A DNA stretch of 64,000 nt from Deltaproteobacteria bacterium SG8_13 (lineage in GTDB: Bacteria > Desulfobacterota > Desulfobacteria > Desulfobacterales > SG8-13), in the NCBI GenBank assembly GCA_001303025.1, contig LJNK01000006.1:27510-91509 (forward strand), written 5' to 3'. This document shows, one piece after another, positions 16,870 to 25,594 of the stretch (positions are counted from its first letter, which is position 1; the number at the start of each line of letters is the position of its first letter). The notes under the pieces are model-generated. The model was given only the letters and a program-made list of their open reading frames with translations, had not been told where the DNA came from and made no database searches. A program made the translations under genes and the position numbers.

Positions 16870-18800
16870 GTCATCACTCCGGTATTCGCGCCGGCCGCCG
16901 GCAGGGACACAACGACCCTTGTCCCCCTGCCCGGCTCGGAAGTAAATCGCATATGGCCGCCGTGCTCCTCGACGATCTTGGAAGATATAGACAACCCCAG
17001 CCCGACACCGCCGGTGTCGTACCGGGTGGTGTAAAACGTGTCGGTGACGTGGGGCAGGTTTTCCGCCGGAATACCCTCTCCCTGGTCTTCGACGGTCAAA
17101 ACGACCTGGCGGGAACGGCCCTCGAATGTCGTGGAAACGGCGATACCGGCCTGGGAATTTGGCAGCGCCTGGCAGGCGTTTTGAACGAGATTGATGATGA
17201 CCTGTTCGAGGCGCTGGGCATTGCCGTTGATAAACGGCAAATTTTTTCCGTAACGAACGGTGAATCGGCGAGTCGACCGGCGAACCATGTGAGAAACCAG
17301 CGACAGTGCCGATTTCACGACTTGATTGATGTCCACCGGCTCGGTCAGATCGGCAGTTCCTTTGCGCACGTAATTTTTCAAATCCTCGATGATCTGCTCG
17401 ATCCGACGGGTACCGTCCACAATCCCTGAAAACAGGGTAGGGATCCGCGAGCGCATTTCCGAATAAGACAGACCACCGAGGATGAAATCTCCGTTTTCTT
17501 CGTAATATTCGTCGAGGATCGGACGGATGCCTATCCACGCCTCTTCCAGCAGCGGCGTGTTGAGCATGATGAAGTTGTTGGGATTGTTGATTTCGTGAGC
17601 GACGCCGGAGACCAGCGTGCCGAGGGCGATCATTTTGCCGGCCTGGTACAACTGCTCCTGGTGAAGTCGGTCTTTTTCCTCCGCCAGCTTGCGTTCGGTG
17701 GTGTCGCGTCCGAAACACCGGAAACCGATTGGCTGCCCCCGGGCGTTTCGCATCAGATTGATCGAACCCTCAAAATAGCGTCTTTGTCCATCTTTGCGGA
17801 TAAACTCCCAGTCATGGATCAAGCAGGATCTGCCGGTGCGATACACCTCGTTGAAGGTGTCATAAGCGATTTTTGATTGCCGCTCGTCCATAAGGTCCCT
17901 GTTGTTCCTTCCGATCAGCTCCTCGGCGCTGTAACCGGAGTATTTGCAGACTGTCGGGTTGAAAAATTTCAGATTGCCGGACAGATCCAGCTCCAGATAC
18001 CCGTCTTCGATGTTGAGCAGAATTTCGCGATATCGCTTTTCACTCTCCTGCAGGGCCTTTTCCACTTTGCCTTGTTCGATCCGCAGGGCGTGCCAGAGAG
18101 AAGGGATGTTGGTTTGCCATTGCCGCAAAATGCCGGTCATAAAGATTTCTTCAATGCCGGAAAGTATGACGATCGGTGAGATCAAGCGAAACGGCCATGC
18201 CGGGCCGCCCAGAATTATCAGGAAAATGGTAAGGCTCAGCAGCACCGCCGACAGCTTGGCGCCCCAAGTGTGATAACTGGTGAGACGGCCGTACTTCAGC
18301 AGGCCGAGCAGCGCCGGAACCACGTGGAATATCACCAGAGCGATGATAAAGGCAGCCTCTCGGCGCACGATTTCAGGCCAGAGAATCCAGGCGCACAGGG
18401 GAATGGTGACAAAAGCGGCCAATACCCCCCAGCTGTCGAGTTCGGCACCGAAATCGGTTACTTGGCCCAACCGGCGGGCAAGAATGCCGTCCGCCAGGGC
18501 CATCAGGAGCAGGACCGCCAGGGTGATTTCGAAAAACAGGGGCCTTCCGGTCCAGGCGGCAAACAGCAGCAAGGGCATGGAAATCAAGCGAAGAATGCTC
18601 AACAGGTTGGGGATTGAGAAGGACCGGCCCATCAGCTCGATGGGCCGGTCGTATTTGGCCAGCGAGTCGATGGAATGTTTCATGGAGCTGAACATGCCGG
18701 TCCAGCCGGTAAGCGTCGAACTCCGGTTGCCGGATTCAGCAACCGGTCGATCCTCTTCCGTTGCGGGAGATTGATCCGCTTGCGATTTCTTTGGTTCCAT
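16866..18800 (-). CDS. Histidine kinase with N-terminal CDP-alcohol phosphatidyltransferase-like membrane domain
   Basis: A 644-residue sensor kinase. Residues 60-225 form several hydrophobic helices. They contain DGILAR...G118...D122, matching the CDP-alcohol phosphatidyltransferase signature DxxDGxxARx8GxxxDxxxD, and a later TWGAKLSA block resembling that family's second region. Two of the four catalytic aspartates are changed: the first is Ala101 and the last Val126, while Asp104 and Asp122 remain. The domain is therefore probably not an active transferase but a membrane sensor. A PAS domain follows (about 253-370), then a dimerisation/phospho-acceptor region with His402 (GVAHEINNPNN) and an ATPase domain with DQGEGIP and GVGLGLSISSKI. 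I chose the ATG at 18800, which has AGGG just upstream; an in-frame ATG exists at 18902. It is the first gene of the pair. Confidence 0.85.
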   Translation of the reverse strand: MEPKKSQADQSPATEEDRPVAESGNRSSTLTGWTGMFSSMKHSIDSLAKYDRPIELMGRSFSIPNLLSILRLISMPLLLFAAWTGRPLFFEITLAVLLLMALADGILARRLGQVTDFGAELDSWGVLAAFVTIPLCAWILWPEIVRREAAFIIALVIFHVVPALLGLLKYGRLTSYHTWGAKLSAVLLSLTIFLIILGGPAWPFRLISPIVILSGIEEIFMTGILRQWQTNIPSLWHALRIEQGKVEKALQESEKRYREILLNIEDGYLELDLSGNLKFFNPTVCKYSGYSAEELIGRNNRDLMDERQSKIAYDTFNEVYRTGRSCLIHDWEFIRKDGQRRYFEGSINLMRNARGQPIGFRCFGRDTTERKLAEEKDRLHQEQLYQAGKMIALGTLVSGVAHEINNPNNFIMLNTPLLEEAWIGIRPILDEYYEENGDFILGGLSYSEMRSRIPTLFSGIVDGTRRIEQIIEDLKNYVRKGTADLTEPVDINQVVKSALSLVSHMVRRSTRRFTVRYGKNLPFINGNAQRLEQVIINLVQNACQALPNSQAGIAVSTTFEGRSRQVVLTVEDQGEGIPAENLPHVTDTFYTTRYDTGGVGLGLSISSKIVEEHGGHMRFTSEPGRGTRVVVSLPAAGANTGVMT

Positions 18801-19160
18801 ACTGCCCTGTTGTGGTTCGCAATTTTCGCGCCGACATGAAGGCTGCTCGGATGTCGGTTGGTCCAAAGTGCAAAAAGGTTTCGGGCAGACTGTGCGATGC
18901 AAAGAAGCGATCCAGACTTCGCCGGGAGGTGTGGATCCGGCCAGTAGTACCGGTGGCGCCGGAAATCAGGATCGCAGGATGTGCTGTACATCCCCCGAGC
19001 CCATTTCTATTGAAATTTGGCAGTGCTGTCAAGCCGTTGTCGCTGCGGACCGGACGATATCGACCGGGTGTGGTTTTTGTTTGGTCTCCGCGTGCAACCA
19101 GCCGGAACCATCTGAACTGTTGAAATGAAAGAGCCGGGCGGTTGCCGCGTGGCTGGAATG
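18801..19160 (-). promoter_or_regulatory. Leader and candidate promoter of the histidine kinase operon (19004-19032)
   Basis: Within this 360-base gap the minus strand carries TTGACA (19032-19027) and TAGAAA (19009-19004) separated by exactly 17 bases. The -35 is perfect and the -10 matches 4/6. The transcript would have a leader of nearly 200 bases before the kinase start. No other gene is supported in the gap. Confidence 0.55.
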
Positions 19161-19195
19161 AAAAAAGGATCAAGCCGCGAGGACCACGATCCTTT
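19161..19195 (-). terminator. Terminator after tRNA-Gln
   Basis: On the minus strand AAAGGATC (19195-19188) pairs with GATCCTTT (19171-19164), and the stem runs into six T residues (19166-19161). It closes the gltX-tRNA-Gln unit 12 bases after the CCA end. Confidence 0.8.
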
Positions 19196-19206
19196 ATGTG
19201 GGTTGG

Positions 19207-19280
19207 TGGCTGAGGGACTAGGATTCGAACCTAGGTTAACGGGGCCAGAACCCGTCGTCCTGCCACTAGACGATCCCTCA
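19207..19280 (-). tRNA. tRNA-Gln (anticodon CUG)
   Basis: A complete cloverleaf reads on the minus strand. Acceptor arms TGAGGGA and TCCCTCA pair fully and include the U1-A72 pair typical of tRNA-Gln. The anticodon stem ACGGG/CCCGT holds the loop TTCTGGC, giving anticodon CTG. The T-arm reads GGTTCGAATC, and the CCA tail is encoded at 19209-19207. It follows gltX by 34 bases on the same strand, so it is probably co-transcribed with it. Confidence 0.95.
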
Positions 19281-19314
19281 GTAGAACGAAATTTACAGTA
19301 AGGCACCGGATGCG

Positions 19315-20718
19315 TCAAGTCAAATTTTCGATATGTTCGATTGCGCTTCGAAGTCTTTTCAGCACCTTCTGCTTGCCGATGATCTCCGTGATTTCAAATA
19401 TTCCGGGACTGGCCGAACGGCCGGTGAGCGCCACTCGCACCGGCTGTGCAATCTTGCCGAGCTTCAATCCGGTTCTTTCCATGACAGACGTGAAAGCCGC
19501 CTCAAGGTTTCTCTCCGAGAAACGCTCGATCGGCTGCAGCGCAGCGATCAGCTCTTTTAGCGGTGTCAACGCTTCGATCCGCAGGAATTTGGCAGCCGCT
19601 TTTGAATCGTAGGCGATGTCGTCCTGAAAATAGAACAGGGCATCGGCGGCCATGTCCTTCAACGTCTTGCTGCGGGGCTGCAAGGTGCGGATCACGTTTT
19701 CGATAAAGGCACCGTCTTTGACCTCGAAGCCGTGCATTGCAACAAAAGGCCTAATCGGTCCGATTAGTTCCCTTGGATTTGCGGCCATGATGTGATCGGC
19801 GTTGAGTGCCAGCAGCTTTTCCGGATCGAAGACGCCCGCCGACCGACCGATGTTGGCCAGCTGAAATTTTTCTACCAGTTCCTGCCGGGTGAAAAACTCC
19901 TGATCACCGTAAGACCAGCCCAGTCGGGCCAGATAGTTGATGAAGGCATCCGGCAGATATCCCATGTCCCGATAGGCAGTTACCGACATGGCGCCATGCC
20001 GCTTGCTCAAACGGGAACGGTCGCTTCCCAGCACCATGGGTACGTGTGCGAAGACCGGCAATTCGGTCTGCAGCGCCTGGTAAAGAAGGATCTGTTTGGG
20101 AGTATTCATCACATGATCATCCCCTCGGATGATCGTGTTGATGCCCATGGTGATGTCGTCGACCACGGCGGCAAAGTTATAAGTGGGAGTCTGATCGCTG
20201 CGTGCCAGGATAAAGTCGTCGAGTTCTTGGTTTTCAAAGACGATGTTGCCTTTCACCACATCCGGCAAGACCGTGCGGCCGTTCAACGGAGCCTTGAAAC
20301 GGACCACCGCGCCGTCGGCGGGCGGCAGCTTTTTTTCACGGCAGGTTCCATCATATTTTGGTTTTCCGCCGGCAGCCATGGCTTTACGGCGCATCTGCTC
20401 GAGTTTTTCCTGGGAGCAGGTGCAGTAATAGGCATGGCCGGAAGAAAGCAGTTTTTCGATAAATTCGGCGTACAGGGCAGAACGTTGAGACTGAAAGTAC
20501 GGACCCTCGTCCCAATCGATGCCCATCCATTCCAGCGATTCAAAGATGGCATCTGCGCTGGCCCGGGTCGATCGTTTGGTATCGGTGTCTTCAATCCGCA
20601 GCACAAATCGACCGCCGGTATGCCGGGCATAGAGCCAGTTGAAAAGGGCCGTACGTGCACCACCGACATGCAGGCTTCCGGTCGGACTCGGCGGGAAACG
20701 GGTTACGACAGTTTTCAT
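19315..20718 (-). CDS. gltX: Glutamyl-tRNA synthetase
   Basis: Class I synthetase charging tRNA-Glu. The 467 residues show the HIGH-type PPSPTGSLHVGGART, RIEDTDTKRS, a CTCSQEKLEQMRRK insertion, the GDDHVMNTPKQ block and the KMSKS-type LSKRHGA, then an all-helical bacterial anticodon-binding domain. The length fits the family. It is followed by tRNA-Gln(CUG), which a non-discriminating GluRS would charge with glutamate; glnS elsewhere in the window makes that route unnecessary, so this GltX is probably discriminating. It is divergent from the rpmF operon across a 450-base AT-rich gap. Confidence 0.95.
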   Translation of the reverse strand: MKTVVTRFPPSPTGSLHVGGARTALFNWLYARHTGGRFVLRIEDTDTKRSTRASADAIFESLEWMGIDWDEGPYFQSQRSALYAEFIEKLLSSGHAYYCTCSQEKLEQMRRKAMAAGGKPKYDGTCREKKLPPADGAVVRFKAPLNGRTVLPDVVKGNIVFENQELDDFILARSDQTPTYNFAAVVDDITMGINTIIRGDDHVMNTPKQILLYQALQTELPVFAHVPMVLGSDRSRLSKRHGAMSVTAYRDMGYLPDAFINYLARLGWSYGDQEFFTRQELVEKFQLANIGRSAGVFDPEKLLALNADHIMAANPRELIGPIRPFVAMHGFEVKDGAFIENVIRTLQPRSKTLKDMAADALFYFQDDIAYDSKAAAKFLRIEALTPLKELIAALQPIERFSERNLEAAFTSVMERTGLKLGKIAQPVRVALTGRSASPGIFEITEIIGKQKVLKRLRSAIEHIENLT

Positions 20719-21170
20719 GGTACATCACCCCTAAATTACTATATTTTTTAAATGCGCTCGTAGCGGGAAATAACTGGTTGATTTCAATGGAATATAAGAG
20801 TATAATTTGCTGCAAATATGTGGGTAATTACGTAAGCCATAAGTAATTAATGGCGGCTGTCCCGCAGCATCACCTCTCATCGGCCTCGACTGTACCGCCG
20901 ATGCCGACCGGAAGCCCGAAACGCTTACCGCCGGTTTCCTGGCCATTAACTGCCCAATCATGTGTATTAAATTCAATTAGTTGGATCGATCTGCATTCGG
21001 ATACGGCAGCACGTTCTATCACAAAAGAGCGGCGGGCACAAGAAATCGAAAAATATTTCACAAAAAGCCTTGACATTCTGATGGATATGAATTACTAATC
21101 CGGCTTGTTTTCGAAAAGCAAGCAAGAATGATAATATATTAAATATATTCAATTAGTTAGGAGATTACTT
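20719..21170 (+). promoter_or_regulatory. Divergent gltX/rpmF regulatory region with two plus-strand promoters
   Basis: This gap has no convincing gene. A strong candidate promoter reads TTGATT (20778-20783), 17 bases, then a perfect TATAAT (20801-20806). Just downstream lies the inverted repeat TAATTAC/GTAATTA (20825-20831 and 20843-20849), a possible operator or early hairpin. A second candidate nearer to rpmF reads TTGACA (21070-21075), 17 bases, TACTAA (21093-21098). Transcription from the first would give a leader of more than 350 bases, which could hold a regulatory RNA. An 82-codon frame at 20850-21098 is not convincing. Confidence 0.5.
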
Positions 21171-21350
21171 ATGGCGCTTCCCAAACGCAAAACCTCCAAG
21201 TCAAGGAGGGATAAACGCAGAACGCACCAAAAGGTGTCTGCTCCAACGATTTCCACCTGCCCCGAATGCGGAGAAGCCGTCAAACCCCATCATGCTTGTT
21301 CGAGTTGCGGCTCCTACAAAGGGCGCATAGTGACTGAATCGCCAGAATAA
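21171..21350 (+). CDS. rpmF: 50S ribosomal protein L32
   Basis: Short ribosomal protein of 59 residues. It begins [19 protein letters not shown], the near-invariant L32 N-terminus, and has the zinc-ribbon pairs CPEC and CSSC before GSYKGR. AGGAG lies eight bases before the ATG. It is the first gene of the fatty-acid operon. In many bacteria yceD precedes it and plsX-fabH-fabD follow; here neither is present and an acyl-CoA dehydrogenase gene follows after 23 bases. Confidence 0.96.
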   Translation: MALPKRKTSKSRRDKRRTHQKVSAPTISTCPECGEAVKPHHACSSCGSYKGRIVTESPE

Positions 21351-21373
21351 AACCGGAAAGAGGGATCGCTTTC

Positions 21374-23047
21374 ATGTCCGAATCATCGAATTCTTCGGAT
21401 GCAACGCTTTACGGTCTCGATCTTGAATCGCGACAAATGGTTTTGGATACCGTCGCACTGCTGAGAAAGCGGTTGCTGACAAGGGAAAAAATCCTCGAGT
21501 GGGATCAGAAGGAAGTATTCCCGGAGGAGGTTCTGCGGGAAATGCTGGGACCGGAGATCGGGCTCCAGATGCTGATGATTCCCGAAGAATACGGGGGTAT
21601 GGGTGGTGGCGCCCGGGACAGTTGCGTGGTCACCCGGGAAATGTCCAAAATCTGCCTGGGAGTCGGAACGGCTTTCTTTGCCCTGCAACTGGGTGCGGAC
21701 CCACTGATGGTCGGCGGTACGGAAGAACAGAAACAAAAGTGGCTCGGGAAAATTGCTGCCGGTGAAGCCCTGGTTGCATACGCCGTAACCGAACCGGGAG
21801 CCGGCAGTGATGTGGCCAATCTGAAAACCAAGGCCGAACCGGTAACCAATGATGCCGGTGAGGTCACCGGCTACAGCGTCAACGGAACAAAACAGTTCAT
21901 TTCCACCGGAGCAGCCGCTGACTTTATCACCTTGCTGGCCAAGACACCGGAAGGGCCTACTTTTTTTGTCGTCGAGAAAGGAACCCCGGGTTTCGAGCCG
22001 GGCAGAAGCGAGGAAAAACACGGCATCCGTGCCTCCCAAACGTCCGTACTCTCTTTTCGCGACGTATTCGTGCCGGTGGAAAACCTGATCGGCGGGGAGC
22101 CGGGCAATGGTCTGAAACAGGCCAACCAGGTGTTTGGTTACACCCGGGTTATGGTTGCCTCCATGGCGCTCGGAGCCGGTGAGGCCGCACTGCAGATCGC
22201 CATACCTTACGCCAAGGAGCGTTTTGTCAGTGGTTCGCTGCTGGCAGACAAGCAAGGCTACACCCACAAGTTGATCATTCCCAACGCAGTTCGGTTGGAA
22301 GCCGCCGCTGCATATATCGAACAGCTTGCCGAGCGGTTGGATGCCGGCGAAAAGGATCTGCAGGTCGAGGGGTCGATCGCCAAATATTTCAGCAGCGAAG
22401 CAGCCAACCGCGCAGCCGAGGACGCCATGCAGGCGATGGGCGGGTACGGCTACATCAACGAGTTTGAAGTCGAGAAAATTAAACGGGACGTGAAGATTAC
22501 CTGCATCTATGAAGGTGCAAGCGAGGTGCAGCAAAACATTATCAGCACGTTCCGCTGGCGGTCCAGCGTCAAGTCCAAGGGCGCTTTTTACGGCGGCCTG
22601 GCAGAAGAGATGAACCGGTTGGAGCAGGATTTCAGCCAGGCAGGGGGGCGCTTTATCGCCCTGGCCGCACACGCGCTCAATGAGGCCGTCCTGCTGGTGC
22701 ATGCCAGCAAACTCACCAAACAGCAGGTCGTCATGTTCGGCCTGGCGGACATGGTTACGCATGTGGAGGTGGGCGCTGCCCTGGTGCGCAAAGCCGCAAG
22801 GGCCAAGCGAAGCAGCGACCCGACAGCCGAAAAACTGCAGCTGGCCTCGGCGGTTTTCGCCGACGAAGTAGCCCGGGCGGTATCGAAAAACGTCATGATG
22901 ATACTGATGGGCAGCGGCGTGTTTGATCAGAAGGCAGTGGCGGAATTTATCGATCGGATTCATCTGCACAGCTTGCTGGAGAGCGCCCAGGGAATCATCG
23001 GCAAGATGGACCGGCTGGCCGACATCGTATTTGAGAGATCGTCATGA
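21374..23047 (+). CDS. Acyl-CoA dehydrogenase inside the fatty-acid synthesis operon
   Basis: FAD-dependent dehydrogenase that introduces a double bond next to the acyl thioester. The 557 residues have the flavin/substrate block AVTEPGAGSDVANLKT (from 137), GTKQFISTGA, the catalytic base Glu380 in CIYEGASEVQQ, and GGYGYINEFEVEK. After the usual core there is a helical C-terminal extension of about 160 residues, as in VLCAD-like members. GAGGG lies ten bases before the ATG. Its stop overlaps the fabG start as ATGA. The position between rpmF and fabG, where plsX-fabH-fabD usually sit, suggests a role tied to fatty-acid synthesis or remodelling, perhaps on acyl-ACP, but that is inference. Confidence 0.9.
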   Translation: MSESSNSSDATLYGLDLESRQMVLDTVALLRKRLLTREKILEWDQKEVFPEEVLREMLGPEIGLQMLMIPEEYGGMGGGARDSCVVTREMSKICLGVGTAFFALQLGADPLMVGGTEEQKQKWLGKIAAGEALVAYAVTEPGAGSDVANLKTKAEPVTNDAGEVTGYSVNGTKQFISTGAAADFITLLAKTPEGPTFFVVEKGTPGFEPGRSEEKHGIRASQTSVLSFRDVFVPVENLIGGEPGNGLKQANQVFGYTRVMVASMALGAGEAALQIAIPYAKERFVSGSLLADKQGYTHKLIIPNAVRLEAAAAYIEQLAERLDAGEKDLQVEGSIAKYFSSEAANRAAEDAMQAMGGYGYINEFEVEKIKRDVKITCIYEGASEVQQNIISTFRWRSSVKSKGAFYGGLAEEMNRLEQDFSQAGGRFIALAAHALNEAVLLVHASKLTKQQVVMFGLADMVTHVEVGAALVRKAARAKRSSDPTAEKLQLASAVFADEVARAVSKNVMMILMGSGVFDQKAVAEFIDRIHLHSLLESAQGIIGKMDRLADIVFERSS

Positions 23048-23790
23048 CGGATCCGCAGCAGCGCACAGTGGTGGTCACGGGTGGTTCACGGGGAATCGGC
23101 AAGGCCATCTGCCTCGAACTGGCCGACCCCCAGACGCACCTGTTTTTCAATTACCATTCCCAGGAAGCAGCCGCAGCGGAAACGGAGCGTCAGATTGTCG
23201 CGGCAGGTGGGAAGGCCACCGGTATTCAAACGGATGTGGCCAAGGCAGACGAGGTCGAAGCTTTTTTCGACAGGGTTATAAAGCAGACAGGCCGTCTCGA
23301 TGTGCTGGTCAACAACGCCGGCATTTCCAGGGATAATCTGCTGGTTCGCATGAAAGAGCAGGACTGGGACGCCGTTCTGGACATCAATCTAAAGGCAGCC
23401 TTTTTGTGCGCCAAGTCGGCCGCCAAATCGATGATGAAACAGCGTTACGGCCGCATTGTTTTCATCAGTTCAGTAGTCGGGGCAATCGGCAACCCAGGCC
23501 AGGCCAATTACGCGGCTTCCAAGGCCGGGCTGATCGGGCTCGCAAAATCGATGGCCAGGGAGTTGGCATCCCGCGGCATAACGGTCAACGCAGTCGCCCC
23601 CGGGCTGATCGACACCGATATGACCGCAGCATTGCCGGACAAGGCCAAAGATGCAATGGTTGGCCTGATTCCACTCGGCCGTCCCGGGACCCCCGAAGAC
23701 GTGGCAGCAACCGTAGCGTTTCTCGTATCGGATAAAGCATCATATATTACCGGGCAAGTACTGCACGTAAGTGGTGGAATGTACATGTGA
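23044..23790 (+). CDS. fabG: 3-oxoacyl-ACP reductase
   Basis: Short-chain dehydrogenase that reduces beta-ketoacyl-ACP with NADPH in fatty-acid elongation. The 248 residues show the Rossmann motif TGGSRGIGK (12-20), NNAG (90-93), and the catalytic Ser143, Tyr156 and Lys160. The C-terminus ITGQVLHVSGGMYM is typical. It starts in an ATGA overlap with the acyl-CoA dehydrogenase stop and is followed 15 bases later by acpP, which has its own AGGAGG site. Confidence 0.95.
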   Translation: MTDPQQRTVVVTGGSRGIGKAICLELADPQTHLFFNYHSQEAAAAETERQIVAAGGKATGIQTDVAKADEVEAFFDRVIKQTGRLDVLVNNAGISRDNLLVRMKEQDWDAVLDINLKAAFLCAKSAAKSMMKQRYGRIVFISSVVGAIGNPGQANYAASKAGLIGLAKSMARELASRGITVNAVAPGLIDTDMTAALPDKAKDAMVGLIPLGRPGTPEDVAATVAFLVSDKASYITGQVLHVSGGMYM

Positions 23791-23805
23791 AAGGAGGAAA
23801 TTCGA

Positions 23806-24036
23806 ATGTCAGTCGAAGATAAAGTCCGAAAGATCATTGCTGAAAAACTGGGAGTCGATTTAGAAGAGGTTGTACCGGAGGCATCTTTCGTCGATGATCT
23901 GGGTGCTGATTCCCTCGATCTGGTTGAACTCATCATGTCCATGGAAGAAGAGTTCGATACGGATATTCCGGATGAAGATGCGGAAAAAATCCAGACCGTG
24001 CAGGATGCATTCAATTACGTCAAGGCGCAATCCTGA
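23806..24036 (+). CDS. acpP: Acyl carrier protein
   Basis: Carrier of growing acyl chains in fatty-acid synthesis. The 76-residue acidic protein has the phosphopantetheine site Ser36 in [10 protein letters not shown] and the usual start [24 protein letters not shown] lies about ten bases upstream. It lies between fabG and fabF, the common bacterial order. Confidence 0.97.
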   Translation: MSVEDKVRKIIAEKLGVDLEEVVPEASFVDDLGADSLDLVELIMSMEEEFDTDIPDEDAEKIQTVQDAFNYVKAQS

Positions 24037-24118
24037 TCGGCTTCACTCGTTGCAACAGTGATCGCCCTGCGATCGCGCCGACCGACGGTTGGCCTTATCC
24101 TGCCCAAAGGAGGCGACT

Positions 24119-25363
24119 TTGAAAAGACGGGTGGTAATCACAGGTGTGGGGCTTGTCACCCCATTGGGTATTGGTGTTCAGGATAGTTGGGATAGCCTGT
24201 GTGCCGGCAAGTCTGGAATTGGGGAGATTACCCGCTTCAATACTTCCATATTTCAGACGAAGATCGCCGGTGAAGTCAAAGGCTTTCGTAAGGAAGACTA
24301 TCTGCCCACAAAAGAGGTTCGGCGAACCGAGCTTTTCATTGCCTACGCCATCGCGGCCACTCGTATGGCGATGGAAGATTCCGGGTTGAAAATCGATTCG
24401 TCAAATGCCCATCGCGTGGGTGTGATTACCGGTTGCGGATTAGGCGGCCTGGACATCATGGAGCAGCATATTTACAAAGTGGTGACCGAAGGGCCGAAAC
24501 GGGTTTCCCCGTTTTTTATCCCCATGATGATCGGCAACATGGCACCCGGCATGGTTTCGATCCATTTCGGCGCCAAGGGACCCAACGCCTCCCTCGCCAC
24601 CGCCTGTGCAGCGGGCACCCACGCAGTGGGGGATTCCTTCAGGGAGATTCAGTACGGCCATGCAGATGCCATGATCACCGGCGGAGTGGAAGCGGTGGTC
24701 ACCAAAACCTGTATCGCCGGTTTCAATGCCATGAAAGCGCTTTCCACGCGCAACGACGATCCCCAAAAAGCTTCCCGACCTTTTGATCGAGATCGGGATG
24801 GTTTCGTGGTCGGTGAAGGCGGCGGCATCCTTATCATCGAAGCGCTGGATCATGCCCAGGAAAGGGGCGCGAAGATCTACGCGGAAATCGTCGGCTACGG
24901 TATGAGCGGAGACGGGTATCACATGACCTCTCCTCCACCGGACGGAGCCGGTGCGGTGCAGTGCATGCAGGCGGCAATCGATGACGCCGGAGTACCCTAC
25001 GATCAAGTGGATTACATCAACGCCCACGGGACCTCCACGCCACTCAACGACCTTTATGAGAGCCGGGCGATCAAAACGGTATTCAAGGAAAGGGCGCACT
25101 CGCTGGCGGTTAGTTCGACAAAGTCGATGACCGGCCATCTTCTGGGCGGTGCCGGGGGGATTGAAACGGTCTTTACGGCGCTCACCCTTCACCAAGGGAT
25201 CATCCCGCCGACCATCAACTATGAAAATCCCGATAAAGAGTGCGATCTCGACTATGTTCCCAATGTTGCCCGTAAACAGAAGGTGCGATATGCGCTGACC
25301 AACTCATTTGGTTTCGGCGGGACCAATGCCTGCCTCCTGTTGAAATCTTACAACGGACAATAA
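24119..25363 (+). CDS. fabF: 3-oxoacyl-ACP synthase II
   Basis: Condensing enzyme of fatty-acid elongation. With a TTG start at 24119 the protein has 414 residues, and its catalytic residues fall at Cys163 (TACAAGTH), His303 (NAHGTSTPLND) and His340 (TGHLLGGAGG), the same numbers as E. coli FabF. The TTG has AAAGGAGG five bases upstream, which supports it over an ATG ten codons earlier that lacks a site. It is the last gene of the rpmF operon, followed by a clear terminator. Confidence 0.96.
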   Translation: MKRRVVITGVGLVTPLGIGVQDSWDSLCAGKSGIGEITRFNTSIFQTKIAGEVKGFRKEDYLPTKEVRRTELFIAYAIAATRMAMEDSGLKIDSSNAHRVGVITGCGLGGLDIMEQHIYKVVTEGPKRVSPFFIPMMIGNMAPGMVSIHFGAKGPNASLATACAAGTHAVGDSFREIQYGHADAMITGGVEAVVTKTCIAGFNAMKALSTRNDDPQKASRPFDRDRDGFVVGEGGGILIIEALDHAQERGAKIYAEIVGYGMSGDGYHMTSPPPDGAGAVQCMQAAIDDAGVPYDQVDYINAHGTSTPLNDLYESRAIKTVFKERAHSLAVSSTKSMTGHLLGGAGGIETVFTALTLHQGIIPPTINYENPDKECDLDYVPNVARKQKVRYALTNSFGFGGTNACLLLKSYNGQ

Positions 25364-25433
25364 CCACCTCCCAAAGATGCCGATACGATATCGGCAGCGA
25401 GCCCTCTTTTTCGGTAAAATACCCTCCCCATCT

Positions 25434-25462
25434 GCCTCCCGCTTTCGGGAGGCAAGTTTTTT
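25434..25462 (+). terminator. Rho-independent terminator of the rpmF-fabF operon
   Basis: GCCTCCC (25434-25440) pairs with GGGAGGC (25447-25453) around a six-base loop and is followed by AAG and a run of six T residues (25457-25462). It separates the fatty-acid operon from rpiB-glyA. Confidence 0.88.
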
Positions 25463-25594
25463 CTTGCGCAGTTCCAGTGATTTGGCTATCTAGAAGGATT
25501 CATCCGCAGCGCAGGGATGGCTTTTCCGCAGTTGGCGGAGGCAAATCGCCGGCCGTTCGCCGTGCGCGACGACAACAACCCCTGGGAGAACGAG

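Noticed and set aside
20850..21098. An 82-codon frame downstream of the TATAAT promoter
   Set aside because: No ribosome site, proline-rich and irregular composition, no motif; treated as untranslated leader.
21383..22969. A 528-codon open frame antisense to the acyl-CoA dehydrogenase
   Set aside because: It mirrors a GC-rich coding sequence, has no recognisable domain, and the sense strand encodes a complete conserved enzyme.
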